In this document: positions 25,878-43,024 of the stretch, piece by piece
Layout: the number at the start of each line of letters is the position of its first letter
Position numbering within the stretch: position 1 is the stretch's first letter
DNA from: Druceiella hillmani
Lineage: Eukaryota; Arthropoda; Insecta; Lepidoptera; Hepialidae
Direction: 5' to 3'
Assembly (NCBI GenBank): GCA_039881145.1
Contig: JAYKKI010000154.1
Location: 590,745 to 654,744 of the forward strand
DNA length: 64,000 bases
Notes under the pieces: generated by a model
Databases searched by the model: none
What the model was told of the DNA's origin: nothing
The model's input: the letters and a program-made list of their open reading frames with translations, nothing else
Translations under genes and position numbers: made by a program

Positions 25878-26186
25878 GCACAATATTTTCATCAAAATTA
25901 GTTTTCAAAGCTCCAACACTTATTATTGTATAAATATTTATGTATCGTCCGTGTCTATGAAAATAATAAAACACTCTTATTATTTATAAATAATTTACAG
26001 TTACTGGATTGACGATTGTTAACTACTATAAAATTAAACGCCAAACCACTAAGTCAAACTGGAAAACAGAGAAGGAATTTTAAATTTTGACCTAATCCAT
26101 CATTAAAATAATTGATCCATAGCTACAGTAGCGCTTAGATGAGTTTTTGTTGTTCAAAATTCATATCTTAGTCTCTAGTTCTAGTT
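25878..26186. other. unique spacer of palindrome 1
   Basis: A 309 bp segment between the arms with no inverted partner. It contains no ORF of note and no recognised repeat. A unique spacer of this size is expected of a genuine inverted duplication and less so of a fold-back amplification or read artefact. Confidence 0.9.
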
Positions 26187-27428
26187 CTCTTGATTAAACT
26201 ATTGATATTATACGCTTACAATGGATACGGATGTATAACTTATTTGAAAATTATTCCCTTAAAATGTAATACTATAAAATAAATACTTCTTTCACGTAGA
26301 GCAAGACAAATGTAAGCCCAGAAGAAAAAGAAATATTACTTTCCTTAACGGACATTGCTTATTTCCGGGTTATTTTACGTTGGATATATCTGCAAAAAAT
26401 CCTCAGAGCGCCCTATTCAAGGCTAATATGTTTTTCTGAGACGTACGTATATGTCGACTTGATATTGTCTGCATTGGAAAAGGAAATTGCTTCGTCCATT
26501 AATAGAGTATAATAGTGGAAAGAATAAGAAAAGATAAGATATTAGAAATTAAGTAATACTGTTTCAGTTAACTTGGTTCTGAAGTAATTTGGAAATATAA
26601 TTGTGGATACTGTCAATTAATAAGACTTGCAAAAATGTTCATCCTCTCATCAAAGTGGTAAGTGTTCTTTATTATGCAGGAGATGATTAATTAAAAGAAG
26701 AAGAGTGTTTTCCAGGAAAATGCTAGTGGAGAAATACGAATCATATCAGAGTCTATCGGTTTATATATACGCATATACAAGCAAATATGCGCTTTCAAGG
26801 GTTTTTAAAATATGAAGAATGCAACCGTCTGATTATATATTTCTTTTATGTTATAACTCTCCACAAAACTAACAAAATAATATGTTTCTGAGCTCTGAAG
26901 TTCATTCGGTCCTTGGGTCACTGTCACTGAAATGCACAGATCAAATTTCAAGTGAAAATTGAAAGTTAAGTTCTACAAAAACTATGGAAAAAGCGATTAG
27001 GTTGAAACCCGACAAATTACAGTCCATTTACAGTCTATTCAATTTGATTGAGAAATATGGAATATCGGTTAAAAAAATTTCTATCCTAGTACCAGAAAAT
27101 AATAAGCAAAGCCTGCAGTAAAGAAAAAATTCTGTTGTTTGATAATCTGGGTAGGATTATATTATTTAACAGTTCAGATTTTTTTTAGTTTCTAATATTC
27201 TTTTCTTAATATATTATATTAAAAATAAGTCTACTACTTTTAATACAAAATCGTACAACCATACTTTGTAAATATTTTATCAACCTTCTTAGAAAAACTT
27301 AATTACAATTATTGAATATTGGGTCAATAAATATTTTACATGATTATCAGTGCAAATATTAATCTGGTGCAATTTGTGTTATATTTAAAATAAAAAGTAT
27401 TGAATTATATTAAGTTCGATTAGAAGTA

Positions 27429-27463
27429 AGTACTTACTATGGGGGACCCCCATAGTAAGTACT
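27429..27463. repeat. perfect 35 nt palindrome, right arm
   Basis: Mirror copy of 24601-24635, with an exact coordinate sum of 52064. Confidence 0.95.
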
Positions 27464-29273
27464 TTTACAAACTGACATTTTTCATTTCCCTTAAATTCCG
27501 TATAAATGTTAATATTAATTTTCACCATCTAAATAAATGTAAGTTTACTGTGAATTTATTATGAGATTTGATATTAAAACTATAATTTTTGAATAAATTT
27601 TGCATTAATTCACTGTAGCCATAGTTTTTTTTTAATTTTATATTTAGGAATTTCAGAAATATAGTTGGAAACATATTTTTTATAAACATTTTCAGAAATA
27701 CCTCCATAATTATCTAACGCGATATTCTACAAACCTCTTAATCCATAAACTACGCTCTTTTAATTGTCAATAATCTCATAAACTGTGTCAAATTTTAGTT
27801 TCTTGGTCGGACGGTTTCTAAAAAAGATGCATAGATAGACAAATGGGCGGAGATATTAGTGATCTCATAAGGTAACACAAAAGAATAAAAAAATGTGACA
27901 ACATTAACTATTATCATTATGAGTAAGCGAATTAGCTGCATTTAAACATTCAGCGCGTGATAAAGTCAAATCAAATATAGTACTTTGCTTATATCCACTG
28001 AATGTCAAACGGAAGACACGAACTAAATATTGCTTAAACTTTCCAAGCATAAAAATCTGTTAAATATTACGAATGTTTTAAACAATGCCCAAATGTAATT
28101 AAATGACATATTTTCAAAGAATTTAAAGGGAATATCAAATTAATAGATTCTGTCCAGGGTTTTCAAAAATAATCTTCAAAAAATTGCAAAAGTTCATTTA
28201 TTGACCAATGTTTAACTTATATAGAGCTTAATAATTATAATTTAATATTAAATGTACGTAAAATATCAGATGATGTAACACATGTGGTAAAGATATTTGA
28301 AATATAAATGAACTATAACAAAATTGGAGAGAAATTTTAAATCAAACTTACGCATTTTATTTGATGCTGTTTGACGAGCGATATGAGTAGAATAAACCTA
28401 AAATTGTTTAAGTATCAACTTTGTTTAGGCTGTATTGGTTTAATTTTTTTTTCAATAACTTCAAATTTCATCTGTTCTAAAAATATCGGGAATGTTTAAA
28501 ATAATGCTGTAAAATCACGCTACATATTGATAACAGATTTGCCTGGGTATTATATTTACATACAAAGTTTTAATACTTTGATGACACAAATATATAATAT
28601 TTCACTTATTATCAATCATGTTTAGGGTCGTGTACGTCAAAAAGATGACTCATTGGAAACGACTAGTTATAATGGTTACAGCAATTTTGTTTTCATAATT
28701 TTGGAGATTTTCTTCAGAATTATACAAAGATATAACCAAAAAATGTTAATGATAATATATACGAAGGGAGGAAGATATTAACAGTTTTTTTGCTACGAAG
28801 TCCAAATTTGGGATGACTTTTTAATAAAATAATTAAATTTCAAATGAGGTAAGAAAACCTTGGTGCATGATCCATACTCGGACTTTACTCAATCAATGAT
28901 ATTATATACAATTGTTAACGGGTTTAATATGTTAGGAAAGAATTTAAAGTGAAGACACGAAACGTTAATGTGTGCACAATTTAATATTTTAATAGCTCGT
29001 AAATTGTTTTCAGAAATTAATATTCTAGGAAAATTTAACTAAGACTGGGCCTAGGTCTGAGGTAAACTGTGAGTATGCTCTGTCACAAAGGAAGAGGATT
29101 AATACGTTAATAACTTAATTAAAATACTTGTCTTTGACTTTTACTATAATATTGTCATATTTTGCTCCGTTGTTCACTTCTTGGAGATACTACAAACAAA
29201 GAAACTCTCTTTGAAAAAAAAAGTAAAAGCTAAAACAAAGAAAAATATGCACACAGATATACATTTACTCGCT

Positions 29274-29353
29274 TACACACACATACATACACACACACAC
29301 ACACACACGTACATGCATACACACACATATATATATATTTGTATATATATATA

Positions 29354-29397
<44 letters not shown>
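29274..29397. repeat. (CA)n(TA)n compound microsatellite, right arm
   Basis: Inverted equivalent of 22624-22790 but about 40 bp shorter, through loss of TA and CA units. Confidence 0.95.
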
Positions 29398-29401
<4 letters not shown>

Positions 29402-29404
29402 TAA

Positions 29405-29662
29405 ACACAAAATTTAATCTGCCACATTTCACAAACATTGCTCAAATCTATGGCGTCAAATACATCATAAATTCCCAATGATCGAAAAGCTTTTACGGAA
29501 GTTATTTTAGGTTGTTCCAGTAAATTGGTCCCATTCGTGTGTGAATTCATGTGTATAACGATTCGTGTATTATCAAAATAAGAAAATGAAACACATTTAT
29601 GGCCGACGTGACGTGCCGGATTACACAACTGCCTAACCGGAACATAATAATCTGATACAAAT
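29405..29662 (-). CDS. mirror copy of the candidate exon at 22365
   Basis: The reverse complement carries the same acceptor-like site and the same uninterrupted frame ending in the microsatellite. One difference noted replaces Asp by Glu near the end. Retention of the frame in both arms reflects their recent origin as much as any selection. Confidence 0.3.
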
Positions 29663-31054
29663 CTGAAGAAATATGCAAATACATATTTTACACTATGATT
29701 TACACATTTTTACAACGACTTCTTTAAAAATAGTTTTTATTGCAGACTATGCATTATTTTGAGGATTCGCACAAACCAAAAGACCCTTTATCAATCTACC
29801 TGCTTCTTAGCTGTAGTTACTCTAACGAAGTAAAAAAAATACATAAGAGAGCAAAAAAAAGTTTTAAAACTCTTTGTACAAAGACCAATTGCTTAATAAT
29901 TAAAAATAAATGCAAGTAATAATCGTTGTAACGCTCACTTCAAAAATGACATTTATACAATTTACTCGTATTATAAAAAATAATATTTCGATTTCGAAGT
30001 CGTCGAAAAACTTAAAAAAAATGGCGTCGCTTAAATCAGTTAATATTGTTTCATGCCACGTGTATCACATAACTTTTTAATTTAACTTTAAAGAATTATT
30101 AAAATGAAAATTTCACTTAATTCGAATGCATGTTAATCATAAAATTTAAAAGACATGTTTGTAAGGACAAATAAATTATTCAGTTCATACGTGAACGAGT
30201 TTAACTCTCTTTCAGAAAATAATTTTATCAATTTTTATTTTTGTTTAACGCGTTGTATATACGTATGGCTTCATGTATTGCAAATATAATAATCTTCAAA
30301 AAAGGAATTAAATGGTTCACAAGCAATGTTTCAAAAAACGCACAATTTGTCGACCTTGACCTTGAACCATCCTTCAGGTAATTGAAAAAGGACGATTGTA
30401 AGGTATTCTTAAACCTTTTTATTTTAAACTGTGTGAACTAGCGACACGAATTAAACACTTTATTCTTAAGTTCAGTACCCTTAAATGTTCACACGTAATA
30501 AAATGTGCGTGGAATTCTCGTATTGCTTTATTCTACTCGTGTTTAATCGGTTTTTTAATTTCTTTATCGTAAAGTTTGTGTTCATGGCCATCAGATGTAT
30601 AAATGTAATTATATTTAGAGAAATAATTAAAATAAATGTAACATAATTTTTCACCTGAAATTAAATTATTTCTGCCTAATGAAAACATATTTCAAAAAAT
30701 TTAATTTACCTTCGTTTTATATTTTCCGGACGAAGAAAAACATTTCTTGCCATGTCAATTAAACGATCCGAATATAAAATATTTTTTTCATAAAATATTA
30801 TCAAATATTTGTCAATACAGGAGGTCGGCCTGGATATTATTTATCTGAGAGTTTGAAATATCCTTCTTTGATTCCTCGGATCTAATGCTTGGCTGTGTTA
30901 TGAGAGAATACAAGTTCACCCTCATTGTGCATATATTTAGTGTTGCTTTGTTCGGTTTTCATCTTAAACGGAACTCATGAACAAGAGAGCTCTATCTTCT
31001 CTTCGTTAAATTTGTATACCTTCTTTGTTGTATATTTACTGAAACATAGCTGTT

Positions 31055-31091
31055 AACTGAACAGAAGATACAACGCTTCTGTCTTTATATA
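31055..31091 (-). promoter_or_regulatory. core promoter-like TATA plus initiator inside right arm
   Basis: Mirror of 20937-20973: TATA box at 31083-31091 and initiator at 31055-31061 on the minus strand. It points to the palindrome centre, convergent with its partner about 10 kb away. Confidence 0.5.
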
Positions 31092-31785
31092 CCGCCTCAT
31101 AGATATTCAAGCAGTTTCTATAAAACCCCAGAAATTTAAAGTCATACCGAAAGTGTGGAAACATAATCCAGTATTGAAATACGACGAGACTGATACCGTT
31201 CATTAATTAAAAGAAGCAAATTAATCAAATTGTTTCATCTTAAACGTGACAAATAAATTGCTTCGGTTGATAAAACCCTGCTGCCATTATGATTTAGTAT
31301 ATAACAGGGTGTGACCATCAATAATAATTTTATGTAAACAAAACTAAATTGCTTGTGAGTTGTGATTTTTGAAAAATATTGTAACTATGTTGTGTCCAGA
31401 AATAAAATTGTGGTTTTCCTCTGCAAGATGAAGATTTTATCATTCATATATCTTTTTGTTCCACTTATTTTTGGGAAAATAAATTTGAGCTTTATATTTG
31501 ACCGAAATATTTAAAATTAGGGATATATAATTTATTTAAAATATGTATGTTGATTTACCAAATAAAGTGCGATTATAAACTTACCAAAAATTGGTTGAAA
31601 TAGTTTATTCATGTCGGCATATATGGAGAAAGCTAGACTGTTAAATGAAAAATTGATAAGAAAAAGCTGATAATAAAAGATAAGATGTAGGTTGTTCAGC
31701 CTGAAGAATATTTATGGGAGAGATGATGGGAGAGAGTATGTTGAAAGAAAACGGGGAATGACGTACAATGGGAATAGAAACTACA

Positions 31786-36513
<4,728 letters not shown>

Positions 36514-36667
36514 TGGACATTAAATTTCAAATGTAGGTTCAAAAATAACTCTGTATAAGTATTCATGTGTTTGTTTTATTTATTGCTTCATAAATAAAAA
36601 AATGTATATTTTTACTTCAAGTCAAAGAATTATCAATTTTGCTGAATTATTTATATGTAAGGTGGGA

Positions 36668-36734
36668 TATAAACCAACCATGTAATGTCATATACGGCAC
36701 TTGAATATATAAGGCACGATATGGTTGGTTTATA
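36668..36734. repeat. inverted repeat, 14 bp stem
   Basis: Arms 36668-36681 ('tataaaccaaccat') and 36721-36734 are perfectly complementary with a 39 nt loop. The flanks ('ggtggga' / 'cctgaag') do not extend the stem. Confidence 0.85.
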
Positions 36735-37005
36735 CCTGAAGAAAGAAATTATTTGACCATATGAAGCCTTAGAGAAATTGTCATAATTTTTTTATTACGC
36801 TCAAGCAAAGCTTATTGTATATTTGAAGTTGGCTGTATTTTTTTAAGTACGGAAATACGCTTTTTTTCATTTCTCTGAAGGCGAAACTATTTTCTTTGTC
36901 TCTATCTATCTATCCACCTACTCGAGTATCTCGCAAACGTAGTGTTTGCGAAATACTAAAGCAAGAAAAGCGATTCGACAGGACTTTAATACTGTATAGC
37001 TGAAG

Positions 37006-37058
37006 ATGATGAAGACGTTACATAATAATATCATATTATTATGTAACGTCTTCATCAT
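37006..37058. repeat. near-perfect 53 nt palindrome
   Basis: A 25 bp stem with a 3 nt loop: 37006-37030 pairs with 37034-37058. No gene or terminator context. One of the tightest snap-back repeats in the window. Confidence 0.95.
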
Positions 37059-38041
<983 letters not shown>

Positions 38042-39200
38042 TTGTATTTATGTCGGTATATCTATTTTAATTGTTATAGATATTATTGTGATTACATATT
38101 CTGTGGCGATTATTAAAATATAAATTAATTGAACATTACAAAAGCATTTGGAAAAATAATAAAGTGAGATCTTGCAATTAATACATTTTAACTCCTTGCC
38201 ATTCCCGTCTGGACCATGAATCATGGTGACTAAATCTGCGCGACTAGTGTCCCGGTATTCCGGTAACATTTTTATTTCTTCATCTTTCGGGTGACATACT
38301 TTTTATTTTACGACTTTGGAAGAGCAACACGGCACTGGTATTTAGTTCTAAATATCGGTGTGAATGTGAAATAAACTGGAATGCGTTTAAATCAACTCAT
38401 GAGGCTAGATAATAAATGGGAAAATTATTATTTTTAATTATATTTGAATCTTTTAGAGATATTAGCTTTATCTGTACGTTTAAGCTGCAAGATATTTAAA
38501 AAATATATATTGCCTTAATAATATATGTTCAAAAAATATGAAATAATGTTTTTCTTAATTTTTACTCTTCATAGTCGATCCTGGAGATCAGGGAACGTTT
38601 TACTTCAAGTCTTTAACGTTGAATTTTTATAATTTCATTAATTATTCGTTTTGCTTTCGTTTCGTAATTCCCAAGAAAAATATTTATTTTGGTTTATTCT
38701 GCTTTCAGAATTTGCCATGATTGAAGAAGTCCACTGATGAACACAGGTTTCTTGCGGTATTTACCAGTTCATCACTCTATTCAGTCAGAGGCTGTACAGC
38801 TCTATGACGTTTGATATGTGGTTGCCATTTGAGAATCTATCTTCAAGATATCCTGAGTTTTTTGTACTATATGACCTATTTATTGTCACTTCAGATTACC
38901 AATCCTACGAGGTTGTCGGTGACGTCAGTTCTTCTATAAATAACTTTATTATGGATTCTAATTCACAAAGAAACCAAAAGAATGGTTCTTTCAATTGAAC
39001 CAATAAATTTAGGTCTGATGGTTAAGAAAAAAATATGTTTAAAATATCATCGTTCAAATGTTTAAAATAAGAACTTATAACATTCTAATAACCTCATAAG
39101 GGGTCCAGTTTGAAATATTGTAGTCATTATCTGCATACAGCGTATTACGAACTTTAATTACAATCTACGTTGGCGATTAGTTGCTTTTCCCATACTCTAA
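38042..39200. other. mostly featureless stretch with one GC-richer patch
   Basis: At 38180-38270 a GC-richer patch reads on the minus strand from an ATG as MLPEYRDTSRADLVTMIHGP and on into a hydrophobic A+T-rich tail. It might be a short exon, but no convincing donor is present and I do not recognise it. The rest shows nothing. Confidence 0.35.
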
Positions 39201-39208
39201 ATATATAT

Positions 39209-39210
<2 letters not shown>

Positions 39211-39262
<52 letters not shown>
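39211..39262. repeat. (TA)n microsatellite abutting a foldback
   Basis: About 52 bp of TA that ends directly at the left arm of the 39263-39407 foldback. Confidence 0.95.
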
Positions 39263-39275
39263 TTTAATTTCTTTA

Positions 39276-39316
39276 CCGCGACCTAGGTTTCGTTGTATTA
39301 CAACATCTTCAGGTGG
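39276..39316 (-). ncRNA. hammerhead ribozyme-like motif, minus strand
   Basis: Read on the minus strand in order: stem I strand CCAC, core CTGAAGA, an extra T, stem II GTTGT/ACAAC with loop AAT, core GAA, stem III ACCTAGGT, and C at the expected cleavage position (position 17), followed by GCGG. This is the minimal type I hammerhead layout known from Penelope-like elements and metazoan retrozymes. Stem I has one mismatch here (A opposite C), so activity would be weaker than in the plus-strand copy. Confidence 0.5.
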
Positions 39317-39353
39317 GATATTAGCAAAGATGCTATATATCTTTGCTAATATC

Positions 39354-39394
39354 CCACCTGAGGATGTTGTAATACAACGAAACCTAGGTCGTGG
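39354..39394 (+). ncRNA. hammerhead ribozyme-like motif, plus strand
   Basis: In order: stem I CCAC (39354-39357), core CTGAGGA (39358-39364; family consensus CUGANGA), unpaired T, stem II GTTGT/ACAAC (39366-39370 and 39374-39378) with loop AAT, core GAA (39379-39381), stem III ACCTAGGT (39382-39389; self-complementary, with almost no loop), C17 (39390), then GTGG (39391-39394), which pairs perfectly with CCAC. Cleavage would fall between 39390 and 39391. All conserved core bases are present. Such short stems III are typical of Penelope-type hammerheads, which may act as dimers. The extra U before stem II is a departure I cannot judge. No reverse transcriptase is nearby, so it would be a non-autonomous, retrozyme-like repeat. 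Confidence 0.55.
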
Positions 39395-39510
39395 TAAAGA
39401 AATTAAAGAAAGTAGAAATAATACTACATCACGTAGTTTCATTTATTTGTGAAAAATGAATTTCTATAAAATTAACGCCAAATATATTCAATATATTATT
39501 AAATAGCAAT

Positions 39511-39997
39511 TATGAAATAGTTCTGCGCTTATCCAAAAATCAATAAAATAACATAGTGAAAATTTGAGTAATTTTTTTATTACATTGCAGAGAAAAACGG
39601 ATCAATGTACAGTTTCGGATGTGGATAATGGCGAAAACCACAGTAAAGTTCTATACCAAGCAATACCTCAGTGAACCTTTTGAGGGCATTATAATAAAAA
39701 CATTATATACCTGCTAATTAATACAAATATTCGTAAGTACATACCCTTTTTAACGGCAAATTGTGATATTTCTTTAAACAATTTAATTTATTTTGTTAAC
39801 ATATTTAAATATATTTAAAAACTTTAACCATAAATATTTTGTAAACAAAAAAGACTTATTTATATTTAGAAATAAAATGTTACCTTTTCTTTAAAATTTC
39901 ATAAATAGTTTTCGTTTCATACTTACAAATTGTGTTCTAGTAAATTTATATACGAAAATTTTCGTACTTTTTCTCTGAGGCGAAAGTTTTTTATTTT
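39511..39997. other. A+T-rich stretch, nothing recognised
   Basis: No gene or repeat seen. Confidence 0.4.
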
Positions 39998-40480
39998 TAG
40001 GGTTTCGTACCTCAAGAGGTAAAAAGAACCCTCATATGATCACTTCTTTGTCAGTCTGTCGGTCTATCAAAAACACTTTTCACACACAAGTTTTTTTCTA
40101 TTTAGGGATCCGTACTTCAAAAGCAAAAAAAAAGAACGTCGGTCTGTCAAGAAACCTTTTCTCAGAAATGCGTGAAGGTCACTAGTTAAAATTAATATGA
40201 GAATATGTCACTTAGAGTTGTAAAAAAAATATATCTTATAAGTCAACGAAATCAAAAAAAATCTTAAAATTACGGACATTTAGGTCATATATTTTAATAT
40301 TCGTAAATAAATCAAAATCTATCCCTTTGAATTTGACAAGAAGTAAGGTCTCACAGCATAAGTAAAAAAACCCGGAAATTGTTAATTGGTAGTTATATCA
40401 CGAAGAAAAAATATTATTTTAATATTAAAACAAAAATATTATTTTTATTTTCATATGCACTTACGAGAGACGTAGTAAGT
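39998..40480 (+). repeat. decayed copy of a widespread insect interspersed repeat
   Basis: The block opens with 'tagggtttcgtacctcaa', then 'gaaccctcatatgatcac' and 'gtctgtcggtctatcaa', and later 'taagtcaacgaaatcaaa' and 'gtaaggtctcacagcata'. To my recollection this order of phrases marks an abundant repeat in several insect orders ('agggttccgtacctcaa', 'ggaacccttataggatcac', 'gtctgtctgtcaagaaa'). The first 100 bp or so are repeated imperfectly (39998-40090 and about 40103-40180), suggesting a nested or tandem head. It is non-coding. I cannot give a library name. Confidence 0.55.
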
Positions 40481-41783
40481 AATATATATTCGTCCTAAAA
40501 AATTAAACTTTTCTAAATAGTTTAATAGGAATGTTATTTATCATTAAATGTTTATTAATGCCTAAATATGTACAGAACACTGGAAATGCGAGATGTTCCA
40601 CTCGTGCTTGACAGGTTTTTTTTATTCTAAAACTAGTAAAAGTCTGCGTACCAAAAAGGTAATGTGTATAAAACATCATGACTTACTGACAAAACTTCGG
40701 AAATTATGAACAGCAGTCTATACAACAATGGCATGACAGATAAAATCATACGGGTTAAATTTTATAATTTTGTGATATAATTTTTTTCATTTTCCCTTTT
40801 CAGGGTTAAAGAAACCTAAAAAAGGGAAGAAATCAGAAAAGAATTTTAATCGGTTCGGCGAAATAAGTTAACGGGAAAGTTTCAATAAAACGCTTTTAAA
40901 ATAATAAATATACTGAATAGCCTTTATAAAGAAATTGGATTTCAAAGTTTATTCAGTGAAGTACATATTAGCCACTGAGTAGAATAAATAGTTTCCAATT
41001 TCAATGACGCTTAAGTGTCCCATAGTGGATTCAGTGAAATCAAGTTTCTAGTTTAATACAGAACGAAAAGAAACATTGTTTTAAACAAAAATACTACTCA
41101 ACCACATTGAAGACATCAGATGTGTATTGAAGCATTTTAATAAACTTAAAATATATAAAGTACTAAAGGTAAATAATTTTTAATATGTGTTGTGTTTAGC
41201 CTTTTTCAAGAGATATTTTTAATCACTTATGACAGAAGTATAAATATTTAATTCATTATAGCTTTTCAAACGCCCGTGAGCTTCTTTCAATGGTCATACA
41301 ATATGAAATTACCGTAAAAATCTCGTACGAAAAGTAGCACTATATATACACAAGGTTTAGAAACAATTATTACAAAACAAAAACCATAGCTTATGTCGGG
41401 AAAGAGAAAAATAGTTCATTAAATTGCGTAGTGTCAAAGTGAAATAAAATCGAATCAATTTACATGAATTTGACTAATGAATTAAATTTTATGTCTCAAA
41501 ATAAAAATTCCAGACAATTATAAGCCTTTAGATGTGTCATAATACTCATACTAATCTCTTCAGAAGTAATTTTTGCATTCTTGTGAATTGAAGAAATTTT
41601 GCAAAGCTATAGTGTTTATTTTATATTCTAAAATAACTTGCAAACTATGTACTTCAAGATCTACTGATTTGAAAACTAAAAAAAAATATGTACCTAAGAT
41701 AATGTTTTGGATAATTTCTAATAAATTGATTGAAAAGTTGACCTCCATACCGGTTAATTACTTATTATACCGATAATTAAAAG
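40481..41783. other. A+T-rich stretch, no supported gene
   Basis: No gene seen. Two mutually antisense ORFs overlap at 41560-41776, and neither is recognisable. Confidence 0.4.
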
Positions 41784-41850
41784 TAACGGACTTATACGAA
41801 TCGAACACACACCTCGAGGGTTCCGTTCAATATGACCATCAAAATTAACA
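41784..41850 (-). repeat. tail fragment of the insect repeat family
   Basis: On the minus strand the segment contains 'acggaaccctcgag' followed by a degraded 'gtgtgttcgattcg'. This resembles the distal end ('cggaaccctcggtgcgcgag') that I associate with the family at 39998-40480. It would be the end of a separate, oppositely oriented copy. Confidence 0.4.
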
Positions 41851-42630
41851 ATTTGTACTAGTATCTCAAGATTTGTTGAAGAAATTTTACAAACTAAATA
41901 TTTCCATTCTTCGCTCACATAGCGAGACTTGTGCTTGGACGCTGTTATTAAGGCAAAATTATCAGAGAGGTAAGGGAATTTGCTGTAATATTTACAAGCT
42001 TTTAATAAGCCCATTTTTTAAATTTTATCAATGTTGTACTGTTATAAAATTTACTATAAAAAATTTAAAAAAAGTAATTGAAGTTTCGTTAAAGTTTACA
42101 AATACTATCGTATTTTGAATAAATGAATATTTTCCTTGGTGTTGAATTTTCTTAGCTTTGTCGCTACTAGAGGCCAGATTTTTTAAAGTTTAAAAGGAGT
42201 CATCCAATTTATTCCGAAAACATGGCATTCTATTTGCAAGTCAACTTCCTTCAAATAAATTCCTCCGAATAAATATTACAGCGCTGTGACAAACAACGGT
42301 GTTTCAATACAAACATTCCATTTTTACCTGTTGGATTCCTAACATGTATAAAAACCTAGTAATATTCACTTTTATCACCAGAAAAGGCCAATATCATCAA
42401 TAAATTTGACACAGAATGAAAAGCCAAGTATCCATGCAAATTTTCAAGATACTCTGTGTAAAAAAGAAATGGCGGAAAAAATTCGAAGACCCAAAGTGGA
42501 TGTCCGAAAGAAAAATTTAAAAACAAAACGGTTGCAGAATTAAAAATGACGATGTTATAAGAAATTGGCATATTTTTTATCAACATTCATATATCACATT
42601 TTTATATTAACATTTAACGTTGTCTATTAA
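41851..42630. other. stretch upstream of a transposase remnant
   Basis: May include more of the decayed transposon whose C-terminal part is at 42631. I could not follow a frame through it. An antisense 76-codon ORF (42356-42586) is not convincing. Confidence 0.35.
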
Positions 42631-42891
42631 AGACTTTTAAAGTGCTACAAATGTGCAAGTACTTTTGTCACTCCAGCATCCATTAATAATGCATTTACAC
42701 TGAAAACAGATAAAGATGGTTTAATATATGCCTCTGAAGGTGTAATTAAAATTTGCTTCGAATGCGAGGAATATTTAAAAGATGCTTTGTTGGATAGTGA
42801 CTCCAAGCGTACCAAAGCAAAATACATAGCCGACTTCCTGGTTACGAGGGTTTTAAATTCACTAATTGGAATAAGTTTTTTTAATGATTGA
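42631..42891 (+). pseudogene. P-superfamily (THAP9-like) transposase, C-terminal remnant
   Basis: An open frame of 86 codons follows an in-frame TAA (42628-42630) and ends at TGA (42889-42891). It starts RLLKCYKCASTFVTPASINN and continues with a short Lys/Asp loop, then DGLIYASEGVIKICFECEEY and later AKYIADFLVTRVL. A CxxC-type pair, then K(D/N)xGGLxxPSxxVxxICxxxE, is characteristic of the C-terminal part of P-element and THAP9-like DNA transposases, though here the second Gly of GGL is replaced (DGL) and Pro by Ala. The THAP domain and the acidic catalytic residues that lie upstream in this family are not visible. Codon composition is richer than the neighbourhood. Truncated and surely non-functional. 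The stop coincides almost to the base with the start of the hammerhead-bearing repeat at 42890. Confidence 0.5.
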
Positions 42892-43024
42892 ATATATTTG
42901 GCATTATTTTGTAGAAATGTTTGCTAATAGACCACCTGAAGATGTTGTAATACAATGAAACCTAGATCGTGATAAAGAACTTAAAGAAAGTAGAAATAAT
43001 ACTACACCGTGTAGTTTCATTTAA
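42890..43024 (+). repeat. hammerhead-bearing dispersed repeat, copy B
   Basis: Shares with the 39 kb copy the run from 'cacctgaagatgttgtaata' through 'agtagaaataatactacac' to 'gtagtttcattta'. It also shares with the 46 kb copy an upstream lead-in 'aatatatttggc(g/a)tta'. The hammerhead core is degenerate (see 42932-42972). Confidence 0.8.
42932..42972 (+). ncRNA. degenerate hammerhead-like motif
   Basis: CCAC, CTGAAGA, T, GTTGT/ACAAT (one G-T pair), GAA, ACCTAGAT (C-A mismatch in stem III), C, GTGA (end mismatch in stem I). The core is complete but three stem positions are weakened relative to 39354-39394. The changes hit stems and not the core bases. Confidence 0.4.

Larger units (their letters stand above)
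26187..31785 (-). repeat. right arm of giant inverted repeat (palindrome 1)
   Basis: Inverted copy of 20241-25877, holding the mirror image of every feature listed there. The outer boundary is near 31785, where 'ctacattggggg' gives way to unique sequence. The promoter and first exon at 20061-20155 have no counterpart beyond this boundary. Confidence 0.97.
39263..39407. repeat. 145 bp foldback of a hammerhead-bearing repeat
   Basis: Arms 39263-39331 and 39339-39407 are complementary over about 69 bp with very few mismatches around a 7 nt loop. Each arm carries the same hammerhead-like core (39276-39316 minus, 39354-39394 plus), head to head. The right arm continues into the dispersed repeat through about 39510 (landmarks 'actacatcacgtagtttcat' and 'taacgccaaatatattcaa'). 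The left arm ends at the (TA)n array. Confidence 0.9.
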
